DNA of 64,000 nucleotides from Mesorhizobium wenxiniae (GCF_002284535.1 NZ_NPKH01000014.1:1-64000), one strand, 5' to 3'. Positions 9,165 to 19,105 are shown, numbered from the stretch's first letter. The notes: generated by a model not told the origin, from the sequence alone. Numbers and translations are program-made.

Positions 9165-10136
9165 TCAGTTGTTGACGTCGATGATGGCAGGCTCGCCACC
9201 GGCGTCTTCCGCCGGCGCTGCATTCACGTTATCGGCGCCAGCATTGTCGTTACCGCCATCCACCTGATCAGCGTTGACGCGCGGACGGCGCGGACGCCTG
9301 GGGCGGCGGGCAGCGCCGCTTTCGGCTGCTGCTTCGTTCACCTCGGCCTGGGCAGCCAGAGCCGCCGGCGAAAAGCTTTCGAACTGCGGCGCGGGTTCGG
9401 CCACAGAAACCGGCTCGACCGGAGACACAGTTTCCGCCTGTATGGGCGTCTCGTTCTGTACCGGTGTCTCGTTGCGCCGGCTCTGATCGCCGCGCCGGTT
9501 CTGATCGTCGCGTTGTCCGCCCTGCTCGCCGCGCGCACCAAATTCGCCGCGCTGGCCGTTCTGGCCGTAGCCGCCATTGGGGCGACGGTCGCGATGGCGG
9601 CCGCCATTGTCGCGCCCACTATTATCGCGCCCACCGGTATCGCGCCCACCGGTATCGCGATTGTCGCGACCGTTTTCCTGGTTGAACGCCAACTCGGCTG
9701 GTGTGCCGTCGATGACCGGCTGCGGGCCGCCAGCGTGGTTGACCACCGGAGCCGCAGTCTCACCGACATTGCTGTTGCCGGCATTGTCGAACTCATCGCG
9801 ATCTTCGTCGCCGTCATCGTCGAAATCGTCGCGGTTCTGCTGAGCGCTCTGGATCGGTAACTGCGCCTGCGCGGCAGCGATGATGCGATTGTAGTGCTCG
9901 GCGTGCTGGAGATAGTTTTCCGCCATCACCCGGTCGCCGGAGCTTTGCGCGTCACGGGCAAGGGTCGCGTATTTTTCGGCGATCTGCTGAGCCGATCCGC
10001 GGATCTTCACATCCGGACCGTTGCTCTCGTAGTTGCGCGTCAGGGGATTTGGGCCCTTGCGGTTATTGTTGTTGTTATTGCCGCCGCCATTGTTATTGCG
10101 ACCGCGCATGCGCCTGTTCTGCTGTTGTGGCCTCAT
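9165..10136 (-). CDS. DUF4167 domain-containing protein, Arg/Asn/Gly-rich
   Basis: This 323-residue protein carries the rhizobial DUF4167 domain at residues ~1-100: a basic Arg/Gln/Asn start with a run of Asn and Gly, then NPLTRNYESNGPDVKIRGSA and a helical AEKYATLARDAQSSGDRVMAENYLQHAEHY. The remainder is disordered, with degenerate RDxGGR repeats (about residues 155-185) and Glu/Pro/Ala-rich sequence ending in a basic RRPRRPRRPR cluster. The composition suggests nucleic-acid binding, but function is unknown. It has its own terminator. Confidence 0.9.
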   Translation of the reverse strand: MRPQQQNRRMRGRNNNGGGNNNNNNRKGPNPLTRNYESNGPDVKIRGSAQQIAEKYATLARDAQSSGDRVMAENYLQHAEHYNRIIAAAQAQLPIQSAQQNRDDFDDDGDEDRDEFDNAGNSNVGETAAPVVNHAGGPQPVIDGTPAELAFNQENGRDNRDTGGRDTGGRDNSGRDNGGRHRDRRPNGGYGQNGQRGEFGARGEQGGQRDDQNRRGDQSRRNETPVQNETPIQAETVSPVEPVSVAEPAPQFESFSPAALAAQAEVNEAAAESGAARRPRRPRRPRVNADQVDGGNDNAGADNVNAAPAEDAGGEPAIIDVNN

Positions 10137-10439
10137 TCGACTCTCTTCAATTTTGAATTTTCGAAAACTTTTTCACGAACGGAGGCGCTCATGCAGCCAG
10201 CCGTTTCGTCTCTTCACCGGCGTTCGCCCGCATCGATTGCGTTGGCGCCACGTGTCATCCTGTTCCGGTTACATCACTTGTCGGACGATTCCCGCACGAA
10301 GCTTGGGCGTCGTTTGCGCAAGAAGGCAGCTATTTCCAAGGAAACCGAATCGCTAAGAGCACTGCCTGCTTCGTCTCATCCGGTTAAGGCGACCCTAGCC
10401 GCATTCCCCGGCATTGCCAAGCGCTTTTTTCGCACTGCA
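10137..10439. other. Intergenic region between prmC and DUF4167
   Basis: About 300 bases hold no recognisable gene, hairpin terminator or repeat. The region presumably contains the DUF4167 promoter and the end of the lysC-ptsP-prfA-prmC transcript. Confidence 0.4.
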
Positions 10440-11318
10440 TCACGGCTTTGTCAGTTCAAAGATCAGAACCCTCTCGTTTCCGCCAAAGTCTCGGAATACC
10501 CCCGCCGGCACATAGCCGGCTGCGGAGAATATGCCCGTAACCTCTTTGCGTTGGGTGTGGCCGATCTCGACCGCAATCTTGCCCTCGGCTTCCAAAAAAC
10601 CTGCCGCCTCGGCGGCGATGATCCTGTAGGGACTCAGACCATCCACGCCGCCGTCGAGGGCTTGGCGTGGATCGAAATCGCGGACTTCGTCCTGCAGATT
10701 TTCAATGTCTATGGTTGCTATATAGGGAGGGTTAGCGGCAATTACATGGTATCGGCCAAAAACTTTTTCGAACCAGTCGGATTTGAGCACCTGGAACCGG
10801 TCGGCTAACCCCAATTCCCTGGCATTGCGCATGGCGGTTGCCAGCGCGCCTTGCGAAATATCGACACCGGTAGCGACCGCCGCCGGAACGGCGCTGAGCA
10901 GCGCCAGCGCGATGGCGCCGGTGCCGCTGCCGAGATCGAGGATGCGGCATTGGCCTTGCCGTTCCGCTGTCGCCTTCACGAAGGGCAGCACCGCTTCGAC
11001 CAGCGTTTCGGTGTCCGGTCGCGGCTCAAGCGTTTCCGGTGACAGCGACAGGCGCAAGCCGTAGAATTCGCGATAACCCAGGATGCGATGCACCGGCTCG
11101 CCGGCGATCCGCCGCCTCAGGGCTGAATCGATCGCGGCAATCGCGCCGGCATCGACCCTGCATTCGGGATCGGCGATGGCTTGTGTGCGGGTCGTGCCGG
11201 AAATATGTTCGACGATCAGCCTTGCATCCAGCGCCGGATCGGCGACTGCGGCCGCGGCAAGGCGTGCCCGCGCCGCTTTCAGCAGTGGCCCTAACGTACC
11301 GGGCAGACTGTCAGCCAT
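10440..11318 (-). CDS. prmC: Peptide chain release factor N5-glutamine methyltransferase
   Basis: This 292-residue SAM-dependent enzyme methylates the Gln of the GGQ motif in release factors. An N-terminal helical domain is followed by a Rossmann methyltransferase fold with motif [17 protein letters not shown] and the catalytic NPPYIA motif, the PrmC/HemK hallmark. The ATG at 11318 is chosen; it overlaps the end of prfA by 8 bp, implying translational coupling of enzyme and substrate genes. An upstream in-frame start at 11360 would lie deep in prfA and is unlikely. Confidence 0.95.
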   Translation of the reverse strand: MADSLPGTLGPLLKAARARLAAAAVADPALDARLIVEHISGTTRTQAIADPECRVDAGAIAAIDSALRRRIAGEPVHRILGYREFYGLRLSLSPETLEPRPDTETLVEAVLPFVKATAERQGQCRILDLGSGTGAIALALLSAVPAAVATGVDISQGALATAMRNARELGLADRFQVLKSDWFEKVFGRYHVIAANPPYIATIDIENLQDEVRDFDPRQALDGGVDGLSPYRIIAAEAAGFLEAEGKIAVEIGHTQRKEVTGIFSAAGYVPAGVFRDFGGNERVLIFELTKP

Positions 11319-12390
11319 CGAGGCCGATATCGACGAGCAGCTTCGACTGGTGGTCGGCAATCAGCGCGTCGATGATCTCGTCGAGTTCGCCCATCATCAC
11401 CCGGTCGAGCTTGTAGAGGGTCAAATTGATGCGATGGTCGGTGACGCGGCCCTGCGGGAAATTATAGGTGCGGATGCGCTCCGAGCGATCGCCCGAACCG
11501 ACCTGCGATTTGCGCGATTCGGAGCGTTCCTCGTCAGCCTTGCTGCGCTCGAGGTCGTAAAGCCTGGCGCGCAGGATCTGCATGGCTTTCGCCCGGTTCT
11601 GGTGCTGCGACTTCTCCGCCTGCACCACCATGATGCCGGTCGGCAGATGGGTGATGCGCACCGCCGAATCGGTGGTGTTGACGTGCTGGCCACCCGAACC
11701 CGAGGCGCGCATCGTGTCGATGCGGATGTCTTCGGCCCTGATGTCGATGTCGACCTCTTCCGCTTCGGGCAGCACCGCAACCGTCGCCGCCGAGGTATGG
11801 ATACGCCCGCCGGCCTCGGTGGCCGGCACGCGCTGCACACGATGCACACCGGACTCGAATTTCAGATGGGCGAAGACCCCCTTGCCCGAAATGGTGGCGA
11901 TGATTTCCTTGTAGCCGCCGACCTCACCCTCGCTCGCCGACACCGTCTCGAAACGCCAGCCGCGTGCCGCAGCATAGCGTTCGTACATGCGGAACAGGTC
12001 GCCAGCAAAGAGAGCCGCCTCGTCGCCGCCGGTCCCGGCGCGGATTTCGAGGATGGCGTTCTTGTCGTCTGCGGCATCCTTGGGCAGAAGCAGGATCTGG
12101 ATGTCCCTCTGCAGCGCCTCGATGCGTTCCCTGACCTCGGGCAGATCGGCCTCGGCCAATACCCGCATTTCGGCATCGGTGCTTTTGTCGGCGAGCATCG
12201 CCTGCAAGTCGGCCTGTTCATGCTCGGCGCTACGCAGCTCCCTGATCTTTGCCACCATCTCCTGCATGTCGGCATATTCCGACGCCATCCTGACATAGGC
12301 GTCCGCCGCCGGCCCGGCCGACATCTGCGCTTCGAGCATATCGAAACGCTTGACGACTTGATCCATACGGTCGCGGGGCAGGTTGATCAT
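11311..12390 (-). CDS. prfA: Peptide chain release factor 1
   Basis: This 359-residue class I release factor recognises UAA and UAG. The codon-recognition loop PAT (in [15 protein letters not shown]) identifies RF1 rather than RF2, and the peptidyl-tRNA hydrolysis motif GGQ lies in [15 protein letters not shown]. The length is normal. It begins 9 bp after the ptsP stop and overlaps prmC, so it sits inside a lysC-ptsP-prfA-prmC transcription unit. Confidence 0.98.
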   Translation of the reverse strand: MINLPRDRMDQVVKRFDMLEAQMSAGPAADAYVRMASEYADMQEMVAKIRELRSAEHEQADLQAMLADKSTDAEMRVLAEADLPEVRERIEALQRDIQILLLPKDAADDKNAILEIRAGTGGDEAALFAGDLFRMYERYAAARGWRFETVSASEGEVGGYKEIIATISGKGVFAHLKFESGVHRVQRVPATEAGGRIHTSAATVAVLPEAEEVDIDIRAEDIRIDTMRASGSGGQHVNTTDSAVRITHLPTGIMVVQAEKSQHQNRAKAMQILRARLYDLERSKADEERSESRKSQVGSGDRSERIRTYNFPQGRVTDHRINLTLYKLDRVMMGELDEIIDALIADHQSKLLVDIGLDG

Positions 12391-12399
12391 GGCGAAGGT

Positions 12400-14694
12400 C
12401 TACAACGGAATGGAGCGGTCGTCGGCAAAGGCTTGCAGCAGCGCCCGCATCGGCAACCCGTAGGCCGGCGCCATAAGATTGTCGTCGAAGAACGTCTCCA
12501 GCTCGGCCAGCGGCAGTTCCGTCAGCATCGCCTTGACCGGACCGATCGAAGCCGGCGACATCGAGATCGACCGGTAGCCAAGGCCGATCAGCGCCATCGC
12601 CGAGATCGGCTTGCCCGCCAGTTCGCCGCACAAGGTCACCGGGGTTTGATTGCGCACCCCGGCGTCGGCAATCTGCTTCAGAACGCGCAGGAACGGCGTC
12701 GACAGCGCATCGAAACGGTCGGAGAGCTGCGTGTTGCCGCGATCGACCGCCATAACGAACTGGAACAGATCGTTCGAGCCGACCGAGACGAAATCGACGG
12801 CCTTCATCAGCTCGTCGAGCTGGAACAGCAGCGACGGCACTTCCAGCATGGCCCCGAGCTTCAGGCTGGTCGGCAGATGATGGGCAAAACGCGACAGATG
12901 CCGCACCTCGCGATCGATGATTTCGCGCGCCTGTGCGATCTCGCCGAGCTCCGTCACCATAGGCAGCATCAGCTTCAGTTCACGCCCACCGCAGGCCTTT
13001 AGAAGCGCACGGATCTGGGTGCGCAACAGGCCCGGCCGGTCGAGCGTCAGGCGGATGGCGCGCCAGCCGAGCGCCGGGTTCTCTTCCTGGATCGTGTCCT
13101 TGAAGTAGGGCAGCACCTTGTCGCCGCCGATATCGATGGTGCGGAAGGTCACCGGCTTGCCGCGCGCCGCGTCGAGCACGTCGCGGTAGAGCCGTTCCTG
13201 GGCTTCCGCACGCGGAAAGGTCGAGGCGACCATGAATTGCAGCTCGGTGCGGAACAGGCCGATGCCGGCGGCGCCCGCCTCGGCAAGCTGCGGCAGATCG
13301 ACGGCCAGGCCCGCATTCATCAAAAGGTCGACCTGGACGCCGTCCTTGGTCACCGACGGCTTCTTGCGCAGTTCGCGATAGACCTCCTGCCGCCGCGCCC
13401 GGAAGCGGACCTTTTCGGCATAGGCGGCTTCGAGGTCGGGCTGAGGGCGCAGATGGATCGCGCCTTCTTCGCCGTCGACAATGATGGCGTCGCCGTTTTC
13501 CGCCATGGAAACGGCGCCCCTCATCTGGCCCGCGACCGGTATGCCCATGGCCCGCGCCACGATAACGACGTGGCTGGTCGCCGCGCCGTCCTCGAGCACC
13601 AGCCCGCGCAGCTTGTCTCTGGGATAATCGAGCAGTTCGGCAGCCCCCATCGAGCGGGCGACGATGATGGCGTCCTTCGGCAGCGAGGCCGCGACATCGT
13701 CCGGCCCTCGCCCCATCAACTGGCGTAGCAACCGATTGGCGAGATCGTCGAAATCGCTCATTCGCTCGCGCAGATACGGATCGGTCATGTGCAGCATGCG
13801 GGCACGCATGTCGCTCTGCACTTTTTCCACCGCTGCTTCCGCCGTCAGGCCGTTGCGGATCGCCTCTTCCAGCCGGCGCACCCAGCCGCTGTCGTTGGCG
13901 AACATGCGATAGGCTTCGAGCACCTGGCGATGCTCACCCTCGAAGGCGACTTCGCGGCGTTCCAGCATGTCGTCGATGGAGAGCCTGAGCGAGCCGAGGG
14001 ATGCATCGAGCCGCTTGATCTCCTCATCGCTGTCCTCGTTGAACAGATTGGTGACGACGATGCGCGGCTCGTGCAGCACGACATGACCGAGCCCGACGCC
14101 TTCGTTGAAGGACAGGCCGGTAAAGCTCACCGGGCGGCGCAGGTCGAGTTCGAGCCCGGGCCGGGTCAGCCGGGCAAGGTCGCCGGTGGCGATCATCTCG
14201 GCGATCACCATCGCCGTCGTTTCCAGCGCCTCGACTTCGTCGTCGCGATAGTGGCGCATGGTCTTGTTCTGGACGACCAGCACACCGAGCGTGCGCCCTG
14301 CCCTGAGCACCGGCACGCCGAGGAAGGAATTGTAGATCTCTTCCCCCGTCTCCGGCAGATAGGCGAAGGCTGGATGTTCCTGCGCATTGGAGAGATTGAG
14401 CGGCCGTGCTGAGGCCGCGATCGTGCCGACGAGGCCTTCCCCCAGCCTGAGCTGCGCCAGATGGACGGCGTTCGGGTTCAGACCCTCGGTGGCATAGAGT
14501 TCGAGCACTGAATCGGCGCGCAGCACATAGAGCGAGCACACTTCGGCGACCATATTGGCGGCAATATCGCGCACGATGCGGTCGAGCCGCTCCTGCGGCT
14601 CCAGCGGCTCCTGCATGAGCTCGCGGAGCCGTTTCAGCAAAACGCGCGGGCCACTGGCCGTATCACGCATCGCGGCTTGTTCTCCAATGGACAT
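12400..14694 (-). CDS. ptsP: Phosphoenolpyruvate-protein phosphotransferase PtsP (EI-Ntr)
   Basis: This 764-residue enzyme is EI of the nitrogen phosphotransferase system, transferring phosphate from PEP to NPr, a pathway linking carbon, nitrogen and potassium status. An N-terminal GAF domain (about residues 20-165; CSLYVLRADSVLELYATEG) is typical of PtsP and absent from sugar-PTS EI. The phosphohistidine domain shows GAATSHVVIVARAMGIP, and the C-terminal PEP-binding barrel shows GLFRTELQFM, DIGGDK and CGELAG. An alternative start at 14670 (MRDTASGP) is equally plausible. A palindromic repeat lies 50 bp upstream of 14694. Confidence 0.95.
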   Translation of the reverse strand: MSIGEQAAMRDTASGPRVLLKRLRELMQEPLEPQERLDRIVRDIAANMVAEVCSLYVLRADSVLELYATEGLNPNAVHLAQLRLGEGLVGTIAASARPLNLSNAQEHPAFAYLPETGEEIYNSFLGVPVLRAGRTLGVLVVQNKTMRHYRDDEVEALETTAMVIAEMIATGDLARLTRPGLELDLRRPVSFTGLSFNEGVGLGHVVLHEPRIVVTNLFNEDSDEEIKRLDASLGSLRLSIDDMLERREVAFEGEHRQVLEAYRMFANDSGWVRRLEEAIRNGLTAEAAVEKVQSDMRARMLHMTDPYLRERMSDFDDLANRLLRQLMGRGPDDVAASLPKDAIIVARSMGAAELLDYPRDKLRGLVLEDGAATSHVVIVARAMGIPVAGQMRGAVSMAENGDAIIVDGEEGAIHLRPQPDLEAAYAEKVRFRARRQEVYRELRKKPSVTKDGVQVDLLMNAGLAVDLPQLAEAGAAGIGLFRTELQFMVASTFPRAEAQERLYRDVLDAARGKPVTFRTIDIGGDKVLPYFKDTIQEENPALGWRAIRLTLDRPGLLRTQIRALLKACGGRELKLMLPMVTELGEIAQAREIIDREVRHLSRFAHHLPTSLKLGAMLEVPSLLFQLDELMKAVDFVSVGSNDLFQFVMAVDRGNTQLSDRFDALSTPFLRVLKQIADAGVRNQTPVTLCGELAGKPISAMALIGLGYRSISMSPASIGPVKAMLTELPLAELETFFDDNLMAPAYGLPMRALLQAFADDRSIPL

Positions 14695-14743
14695 TTTGCC
14701 CGCCGCAGTTTCTCCCGCGGCCGGCGCTCACGCAACAACTCAA

Positions 14744-14845
14744 TTAGAGCGCCATGCGTTCAATTGGACGCCAAAGGACGCTCTAAGACTTTCGATCTGC
14801 TGCATCGTGCTTTCCGAAATCGACTCCGATTCTCGGGCCGATGCA
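14744..14845. repeat. Palindromic intergenic repeat, copy 2
   Basis: Same element as at 5747-5850: TTAGAGCG...AAGGACGCTCTAA, then GCTTTCCGAAATCGA and TCGGGCCGATGC blocks. It fills most of the gap between lysC and ptsP, in the same orientation and at the same distance from the next start codon as copy 1. Confidence 0.7.
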
Positions 14846-14850
14846 GTCTG

Positions 14851-16104
14851 CTACTGCTTATCCAGACCGTAGACGGAATGCAAAGTGCGAACCGCAAGTT
14901 CGGTGTAGGGACCGTCGATCAGGATCGAAATCTTGATCTCGGAGGTGGTGATCGCACGGATGTTGATCGCCTTGTCGGCCAGCGCCTTGAAAGCGGTGGC
15001 GGCGACGCCCGCATGGCTCCTCATGCCGATGCCGATGACCGAGACCTTCGACATGCCGGCTTCCGACTGCACGACGTCGTAGCCGATCGTGGTTTTCAGC
15101 CGCTCGAGCACGGCAAGCGCCTTGTCGACATCGCCGGACGGCACGGTGAAGGTCATGTCGGTGAACTTGCCGTCCTCGGAAATGTTCTGGACGATCATGT
15201 CGACATTGATGTTGGCCTCGGCCAGCGGCCCGAAAATGCCGGCGGCGACGCCCGGCCGGTCGCCGACACGGCGCAATGAAATCTGCGCTTCGTCCTTGGC
15301 ATAGGCAATTCCGGTGACGACCTGCTGTTCCACGATCTCTTCCTCGTCGCAAATAAGCGTTCCGGGCGGATTGAGCAAATCCCCCATTCCGGGCGCGTCG
15401 GGATCGTCGAAGGACGACCGCACGAAAGTACGCACCCTGTGCACCATGGCAAGCTCGACCGAGCGTACCTGCAGGACCTTGGCGCCGAGAGAGGCCATTT
15501 CAAGCATTTCCTCGAAGGAAATCTTGGCCAGCCGCCGCGCTTTCGGCTCGATGCGCGGGTCTGTGGTGTAGACCCCATCGACATCGGTGTAGATGTCGCA
15601 GCGGTCGGCCCTGACCGCCGCCGCGATGGCGACAGCACTGGTGTCAGAACCGCCGCGGCCGAGCGTGGCGATGCGATTGTCCGGGCCGATGCCCTGAAAG
15701 CCGGCGACCACCGCCACCTGGCCCTCGCCGAAGCGCTTGATCAGGAACGCGCCGTCGATGTCGAGAATGCGCGCCGCGCCATGCGCATTGTCGGTCTTGA
15801 TCGGGATCTGCCAGCCTTGCCAGGAGCGGGCATGGACGCCCATGTTCTGCAGCGCGATCGCCAGCAGGCCGGCGGTCACCTGCTCGCCGGAGGCGACGAC
15901 GACGTCATATTCGCGCGCATCGTGCATGGGCGAGGCTTCGCGCGTCCACTGCACGAGCTCGTTCGTCTTGCCGGCCATCGCCGAGACGACCACCGCAACC
16001 TCATGGCCGGCATCGACCTCGCGTTTGACATGGCGCGCCACATTGCGGATGCGGGCGATGTCGGCGACGGAGGTTCCGCCGAATTTCATCACGATGCGCG
16101 CCAT
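14851..16104 (-). CDS. lysC: Aspartate kinase
   Basis: This 417-residue enzyme phosphorylates aspartate in the first step of Lys, Thr and Met synthesis. The N-terminal amino-acid-kinase domain begins with the classic KFGGTSVADIARI and contains GRGGSDTSAVA. Two C-terminal ACT domains (about 265-410) give allosteric feedback control, as in the roughly 410-residue monofunctional LysC class. It is divergent from ubiG, with 277 bp between them, and appears to head the lysC-ptsP-prfA-prmC group. Confidence 0.97.
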   Translation of the reverse strand: MARIVMKFGGTSVADIARIRNVARHVKREVDAGHEVAVVVSAMAGKTNELVQWTREASPMHDAREYDVVVASGEQVTAGLLAIALQNMGVHARSWQGWQIPIKTDNAHGAARILDIDGAFLIKRFGEGQVAVVAGFQGIGPDNRIATLGRGGSDTSAVAIAAAVRADRCDIYTDVDGVYTTDPRIEPKARRLAKISFEEMLEMASLGAKVLQVRSVELAMVHRVRTFVRSSFDDPDAPGMGDLLNPPGTLICDEEEIVEQQVVTGIAYAKDEAQISLRRVGDRPGVAAGIFGPLAEANINVDMIVQNISEDGKFTDMTFTVPSGDVDKALAVLERLKTTIGYDVVQSEAGMSKVSVIGIGMRSHAGVAATAFKALADKAINIRAITTSEIKISILIDGPYTELAVRTLHSVYGLDKQ

Positions 16105-16381
16105 GGAAGCGAAATGCCTTTGACTGGGTGCCGGACCGGCGGCCGAATAACGGAAAGGGAGCGCCCGCCTGGGCCGGTCGCCGAATTCGCGGCCTCCTTA
16201 GCCAAATGCTACGGGTTTCGCAAGGCGTGCCGCCGCTTGCCCTGGGCGACGAAGGGACACACGAGCGCAACGCGCGTACCCGCATACCTGTCGCATAGGC
16301 GCAACGGGCAACAGTCGAAATTTGCTGCCTTGACATTCGCCGGCTCTCGACCGACTTCCTAACGTTCGAGGAGACCACACG

Positions 16382-17131
16382 ATGCCAGAACCCCGACGAT
16401 CGACGATCGATGCCGGAGAAGTGGAGCGCTTTTCCGCCCTTGCCGCCGAATGGTGGAATCCGAACGGCAAATTCCGCCCGCTGCACAAGTTCAATCCGAT
16501 CCGGCTTGCCTATATACGCGACCAGGTGGCGGCGCGCTTCGGCCGCGACCCGCGTGCGGCGCGGCCGTTCGAGGGCCTGCGCTTCCTCGACATCGGCTGC
16601 GGCGGCGGGCTGTTGTGCGAGCCGATGGCGCGGCTTGGCGCCGAAGTGGTCGGCGCCGACGCATCGGCCACCAACATCGAAGTGGCCAAGCTGCATGCGG
16701 CGGAGGTCGGCGTGACGGTGGATTACCGTGCCACGACGGCGGAGGATCTGGCTGACGCGGGCGAGAAATTCGACGTCATCCTCAACATGGAAGTGGTCGA
16801 GCATGTTGCCGACATCGACTTATTCGTGGCCAAATGCGGCGACATGCTTAAGCCCGGCGGCATCATGTTCGTCGCCACCATCAACCGCACACTGAAGGCC
16901 CTGGGCCTGGCCATTATCGGCGCCGAATATGTGCTGCGCTGGTTGCCGCGCGGCACCCACCAGTTCGGCAAGCTGGTGCGGCCGGACGAGCTGGAAAAGG
17001 CGCTGACCGGCGCTGGCCTGACCATCATCGACCGCACCGGCGTCACCTACAATCCGCTCGCCGACCGCTGGCAGCGGTCGAAGGATATGGACGTCAACTA
17101 CATGGTGCTGGCGGAGAAGGCACCCGCCTGA
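16382..17131 (+). CDS. ubiG: Ubiquinone biosynthesis O-methyltransferase
   Basis: This 249-residue SAM-dependent enzyme performs the O-methylation steps of ubiquinone synthesis. Visible are the UbiG N-terminal [19 protein letters not shown] signature, motif [12 protein letters not shown], and [20 protein letters not shown] ribosome-binding site lies just upstream of the ATG. Divergent from lysC, an arrangement usual in rhizobia. Confidence 0.97.
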   Translation: MPEPRRSTIDAGEVERFSALAAEWWNPNGKFRPLHKFNPIRLAYIRDQVAARFGRDPRAARPFEGLRFLDIGCGGGLLCEPMARLGAEVVGADASATNIEVAKLHAAEVGVTVDYRATTAEDLADAGEKFDVILNMEVVEHVADIDLFVAKCGDMLKPGGIMFVATINRTLKALGLAIIGAEYVLRWLPRGTHQFGKLVRPDELEKALTGAGLTIIDRTGVTYNPLADRWQRSKDMDVNYMVLAEKAPA

Positions 17132-17154
17132 ACTCACGAAACGTCTGAACCTTC

Positions 17155-18084
17155 TCACGCCGCCACCTTCTCACCCGTCTGGCTTTGCGCCTTTGTGGTG
17201 ATCTGGCTTTGCGCTTTGGTGGTGATGAACACGCCGGCGATGATGATGGCAGCACCCGCCCAGGTCAGCAATCGATAGTGCTCGCCGAGAAACATAGTGC
17301 CGGCAAACAATCCGACCGCAGCCGCGACATAGCCGATCTGGCTGAGATAGACCGGGCCGCCGACCGCCTGCAGCCGGAAGAAGAAGACGAACATCGCCGC
17401 GGCTGACGCGACCTGCCCGACGACCACCATTGGCACGCCGCCGACCAGGGCGAGCGAACCGCCGCCCTGCAGCGTGAAGATACCGCAAAGAAGCAGCACA
17501 GCCGATGCCAGATGGCTGCCGACGGCAAGCTCGATCGGTCCGGTCCCTTCCGGCCAGTCGACCGTGCGGTAGATGTTGCCGGCGGCAAGGCTGACCGGGA
17601 TGAGCAGCCCCACCGCCACCCAGAAAAATTCGGCCGGCTGGCCGGCCTCGCCGCGCGTCCCCGCCACCATCACCGCACCAAGGAAGCCGACGGCAATGCC
17701 GACGACACCAAGCAGATTGGGGCGCCGAACGCCGAGCAGGATCGAAAACACCAGGGTAACCACTGGCGACAGTGTGAACATGATACCGGTATAGCCGGCG
17801 CCGAGATGCGGAATGGCCGAGAACATCAAGAGATTGGGAAATGCATAGGACACCGCCGCGGTGACGACGAAGTAGCGCAGCCTGTGCGGGGTGAGCCGGA
17901 TGCGTTGCCCGCGCAGAAGCAGGGCGCACAAAAGCACACCGCCGGCGCCGAGCGAGATAACGAGGGCCCAGACCATGGCCGAAACGCCGGCCGCCGTGGC
18001 GATCTTGCCGAACGGCAGCGTCAGGCCGAGCAGGCCGCCGGTGACGACCAAAAGGCCGGGCGCTGAATCCCAGAGAAATTTCAT
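17155..18084 (-). CDS. EamA/DMT-family exporter
   Basis: This 309-residue inner-membrane protein has about ten hydrophobic segments forming two EamA repeats (FGKIATAAGVSAMVWALVISLG in the first half; VYLSQIGYVAAAVGLFAGTMFLGE in the second). Members export metabolites or amino acids; the substrate here is unknown. A near-identical repeat of SQITTKAQSQ occurs at the C-terminus (ITTKAQSQITTKAQSQ), a recent 8-codon duplication. The gene is divergent from a MarR regulator that probably controls it. Confidence 0.88.
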   Translation of the reverse strand: MKFLWDSAPGLLVVTGGLLGLTLPFGKIATAAGVSAMVWALVISLGAGGVLLCALLLRGQRIRLTPHRLRYFVVTAAVSYAFPNLLMFSAIPHLGAGYTGIMFTLSPVVTLVFSILLGVRRPNLLGVVGIAVGFLGAVMVAGTRGEAGQPAEFFWVAVGLLIPVSLAAGNIYRTVDWPEGTGPIELAVGSHLASAVLLLCGIFTLQGGGSLALVGGVPMVVVGQVASAAAMFVFFFRLQAVGGPVYLSQIGYVAAAVGLFAGTMFLGEHYRLLTWAGAAIIIAGVFITTKAQSQITTKAQSQTGEKVAA

Positions 18085-18130
18085 AACGAACCTTGCACCT
18101 TATTGTCTTTGCAGCTCTTGGCCAGCAATG

Positions 18131-18172
18131 TGTCTTGAGATAAGATAATGAAAAGATTCTTAACGTCAAGAA
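18131..18172. promoter_or_regulatory. Candidate MarR operators in the EamA/MarR divergent promoter
   Basis: Two inverted repeats lie between the divergent genes: TCTTGAGATAAGA (18133-18145) and TTCTTAACGTCAAGAA (18157-18172). Their A/T-rich TCTT...AAGA form resembles MarR-family boxes. Autoregulation of the divergent pair is inferred. Confidence 0.5.
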
Positions 18173-18189
18173 ATTTAATGGTGAGATAG

Positions 18190-18675
18190 ATGGATCGCGC
18201 CGCGAAAGCCATCGAGCAGTGGAAAAAAGAACGGCCGGATCTGGATGTTTCTCCGATGGCCGTGCTTGGACGGTTAAACGAAGCCTCGTCGCTGATTGCA
18301 CGAGAACGCCTAGCTCCGCTGTTTGCCCGCTTCGGACTGCAATCCGGGGAATTCGATGTGCTGGCGACGCTGCGCCGTTCCGGGTCGCCTTACGCGCTGA
18401 CGCCAACTGCCCTCTATGAAGCGACGATGGTGACGTCGGGCGCCATGACCAACCGGCTCGATAGGCTGGAGAAGGCCGGCTTGATCCTGCGCGGTCCGCA
18501 CCCCAACGATCGGCGCGGGATCGTCGTGCAGTTGACCGGAAAAGGTCTCGCATTGGTCGATGAGGCGGTCACCGCCCACGTCGGCAACGAGCACGAGATA
18601 CTTTCCGGCCTGACGCGCACCGAACAAGAGACGCTTGCTCGCCTGCTGGAGAAATTGATAGGGAGCGTCAGCTAG
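18190..18675 (+). CDS. MarR family transcriptional regulator
   Basis: This 161-residue winged-helix regulator has the MarR core: a helix LQSGEFDVLATLRRSG, recognition region LYEATMVTSGAMTNRLDRLEKAGLI, and the wing RGPHPNDRRGIVVQLTGKG with the conserved D-R pair. It is divergent from the EamA exporter with candidate palindromic operators between, so it is probably a ligand-responsive repressor of that exporter. It converges on the DUF1178 gene 4 bp away. Confidence 0.92.
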   Translation: MDRAAKAIEQWKKERPDLDVSPMAVLGRLNEASSLIARERLAPLFARFGLQSGEFDVLATLRRSGSPYALTPTALYEATMVTSGAMTNRLDRLEKAGLILRGPHPNDRRGIVVQLTGKGLALVDEAVTAHVGNEHEILSGLTRTEQETLARLLEKLIGSVS

Positions 18676-18679
18676 CCTG

Positions 18680-19105
18680 TCAGTTCCGCTCGTCCGGGAA
18701 GCTTGGAATCGGCATGAATTCAACGCCTTCCTCGGCCAGACCCTTCGCCTCCTCCAGCGTCGCCTCGCCATAGATGCCGCGCGGATCACTCTCGCCGAAA
18801 TGGATCTTGCGCGCTTCCTCGGCAAACTTGTCGCCAACATAGTCGGCGTTCTCGCGCACCTTCTCGGCCATCGCCTTCAATTGCGCCAGCGCCTGCTTCT
18901 GGGCCTCGCCCATGGCTAGTGCGATCTTCTCCTGCTTGCGACCGGTGGAGACGGCCGGCGCCATCAACGCCTTCTCGACCTTGTGCGAGCCGCAGGTCGG
19001 GCAATCGACGAAGCCACGCTTCTTCTGGGTGTCGAAATCGTCGTTGCTGCGAAACCAGCCCTCGAATTCGTGCTCGTGCTCGCAGATCAGAGAAAACCGG
19101 ATCAA
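18680..19105 (-). CDS. DUF1178 family protein
   Basis: The 141 residues begin MIRFSLICEHEHEFEGWF with Cys pairs (C8 and CPTCGS) typical of the DUF1178 family, suggesting a small zinc-ribbon fold. A charged helical middle and SDPRGIYGEATLEEAKGLAEEGV near the C-terminus are family hallmarks. The start codon overlaps the stop of the upstream hydrolase gene by 4 bp (ATGA), so the two are translationally coupled. The function is unknown. Confidence 0.9.
   Translation of the reverse strand: MIRFSLICEHEHEFEGWFRSNDDFDTQKKRGFVDCPTCGSHKVEKALMAPAVSTGRKQEKIALAMGEAQKQALAQLKAMAEKVRENADYVGDKFAEEARKIHFGESDPRGIYGEATLEEAKGLAEEGVEFMPIPSFPDERN

Noticed and set aside
7855..9267. 470-codon plus-strand ORF opposite clpB
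   Set aside because: An antisense shadow; it also crosses the clpB promoter and the DUF4167 terminator.
11083..13002. Long plus-strand ORF (639 codons) opposite prmC, prfA and ptsP
   Set aside because: Spans three certain genes antisense and has no recognisable motif.
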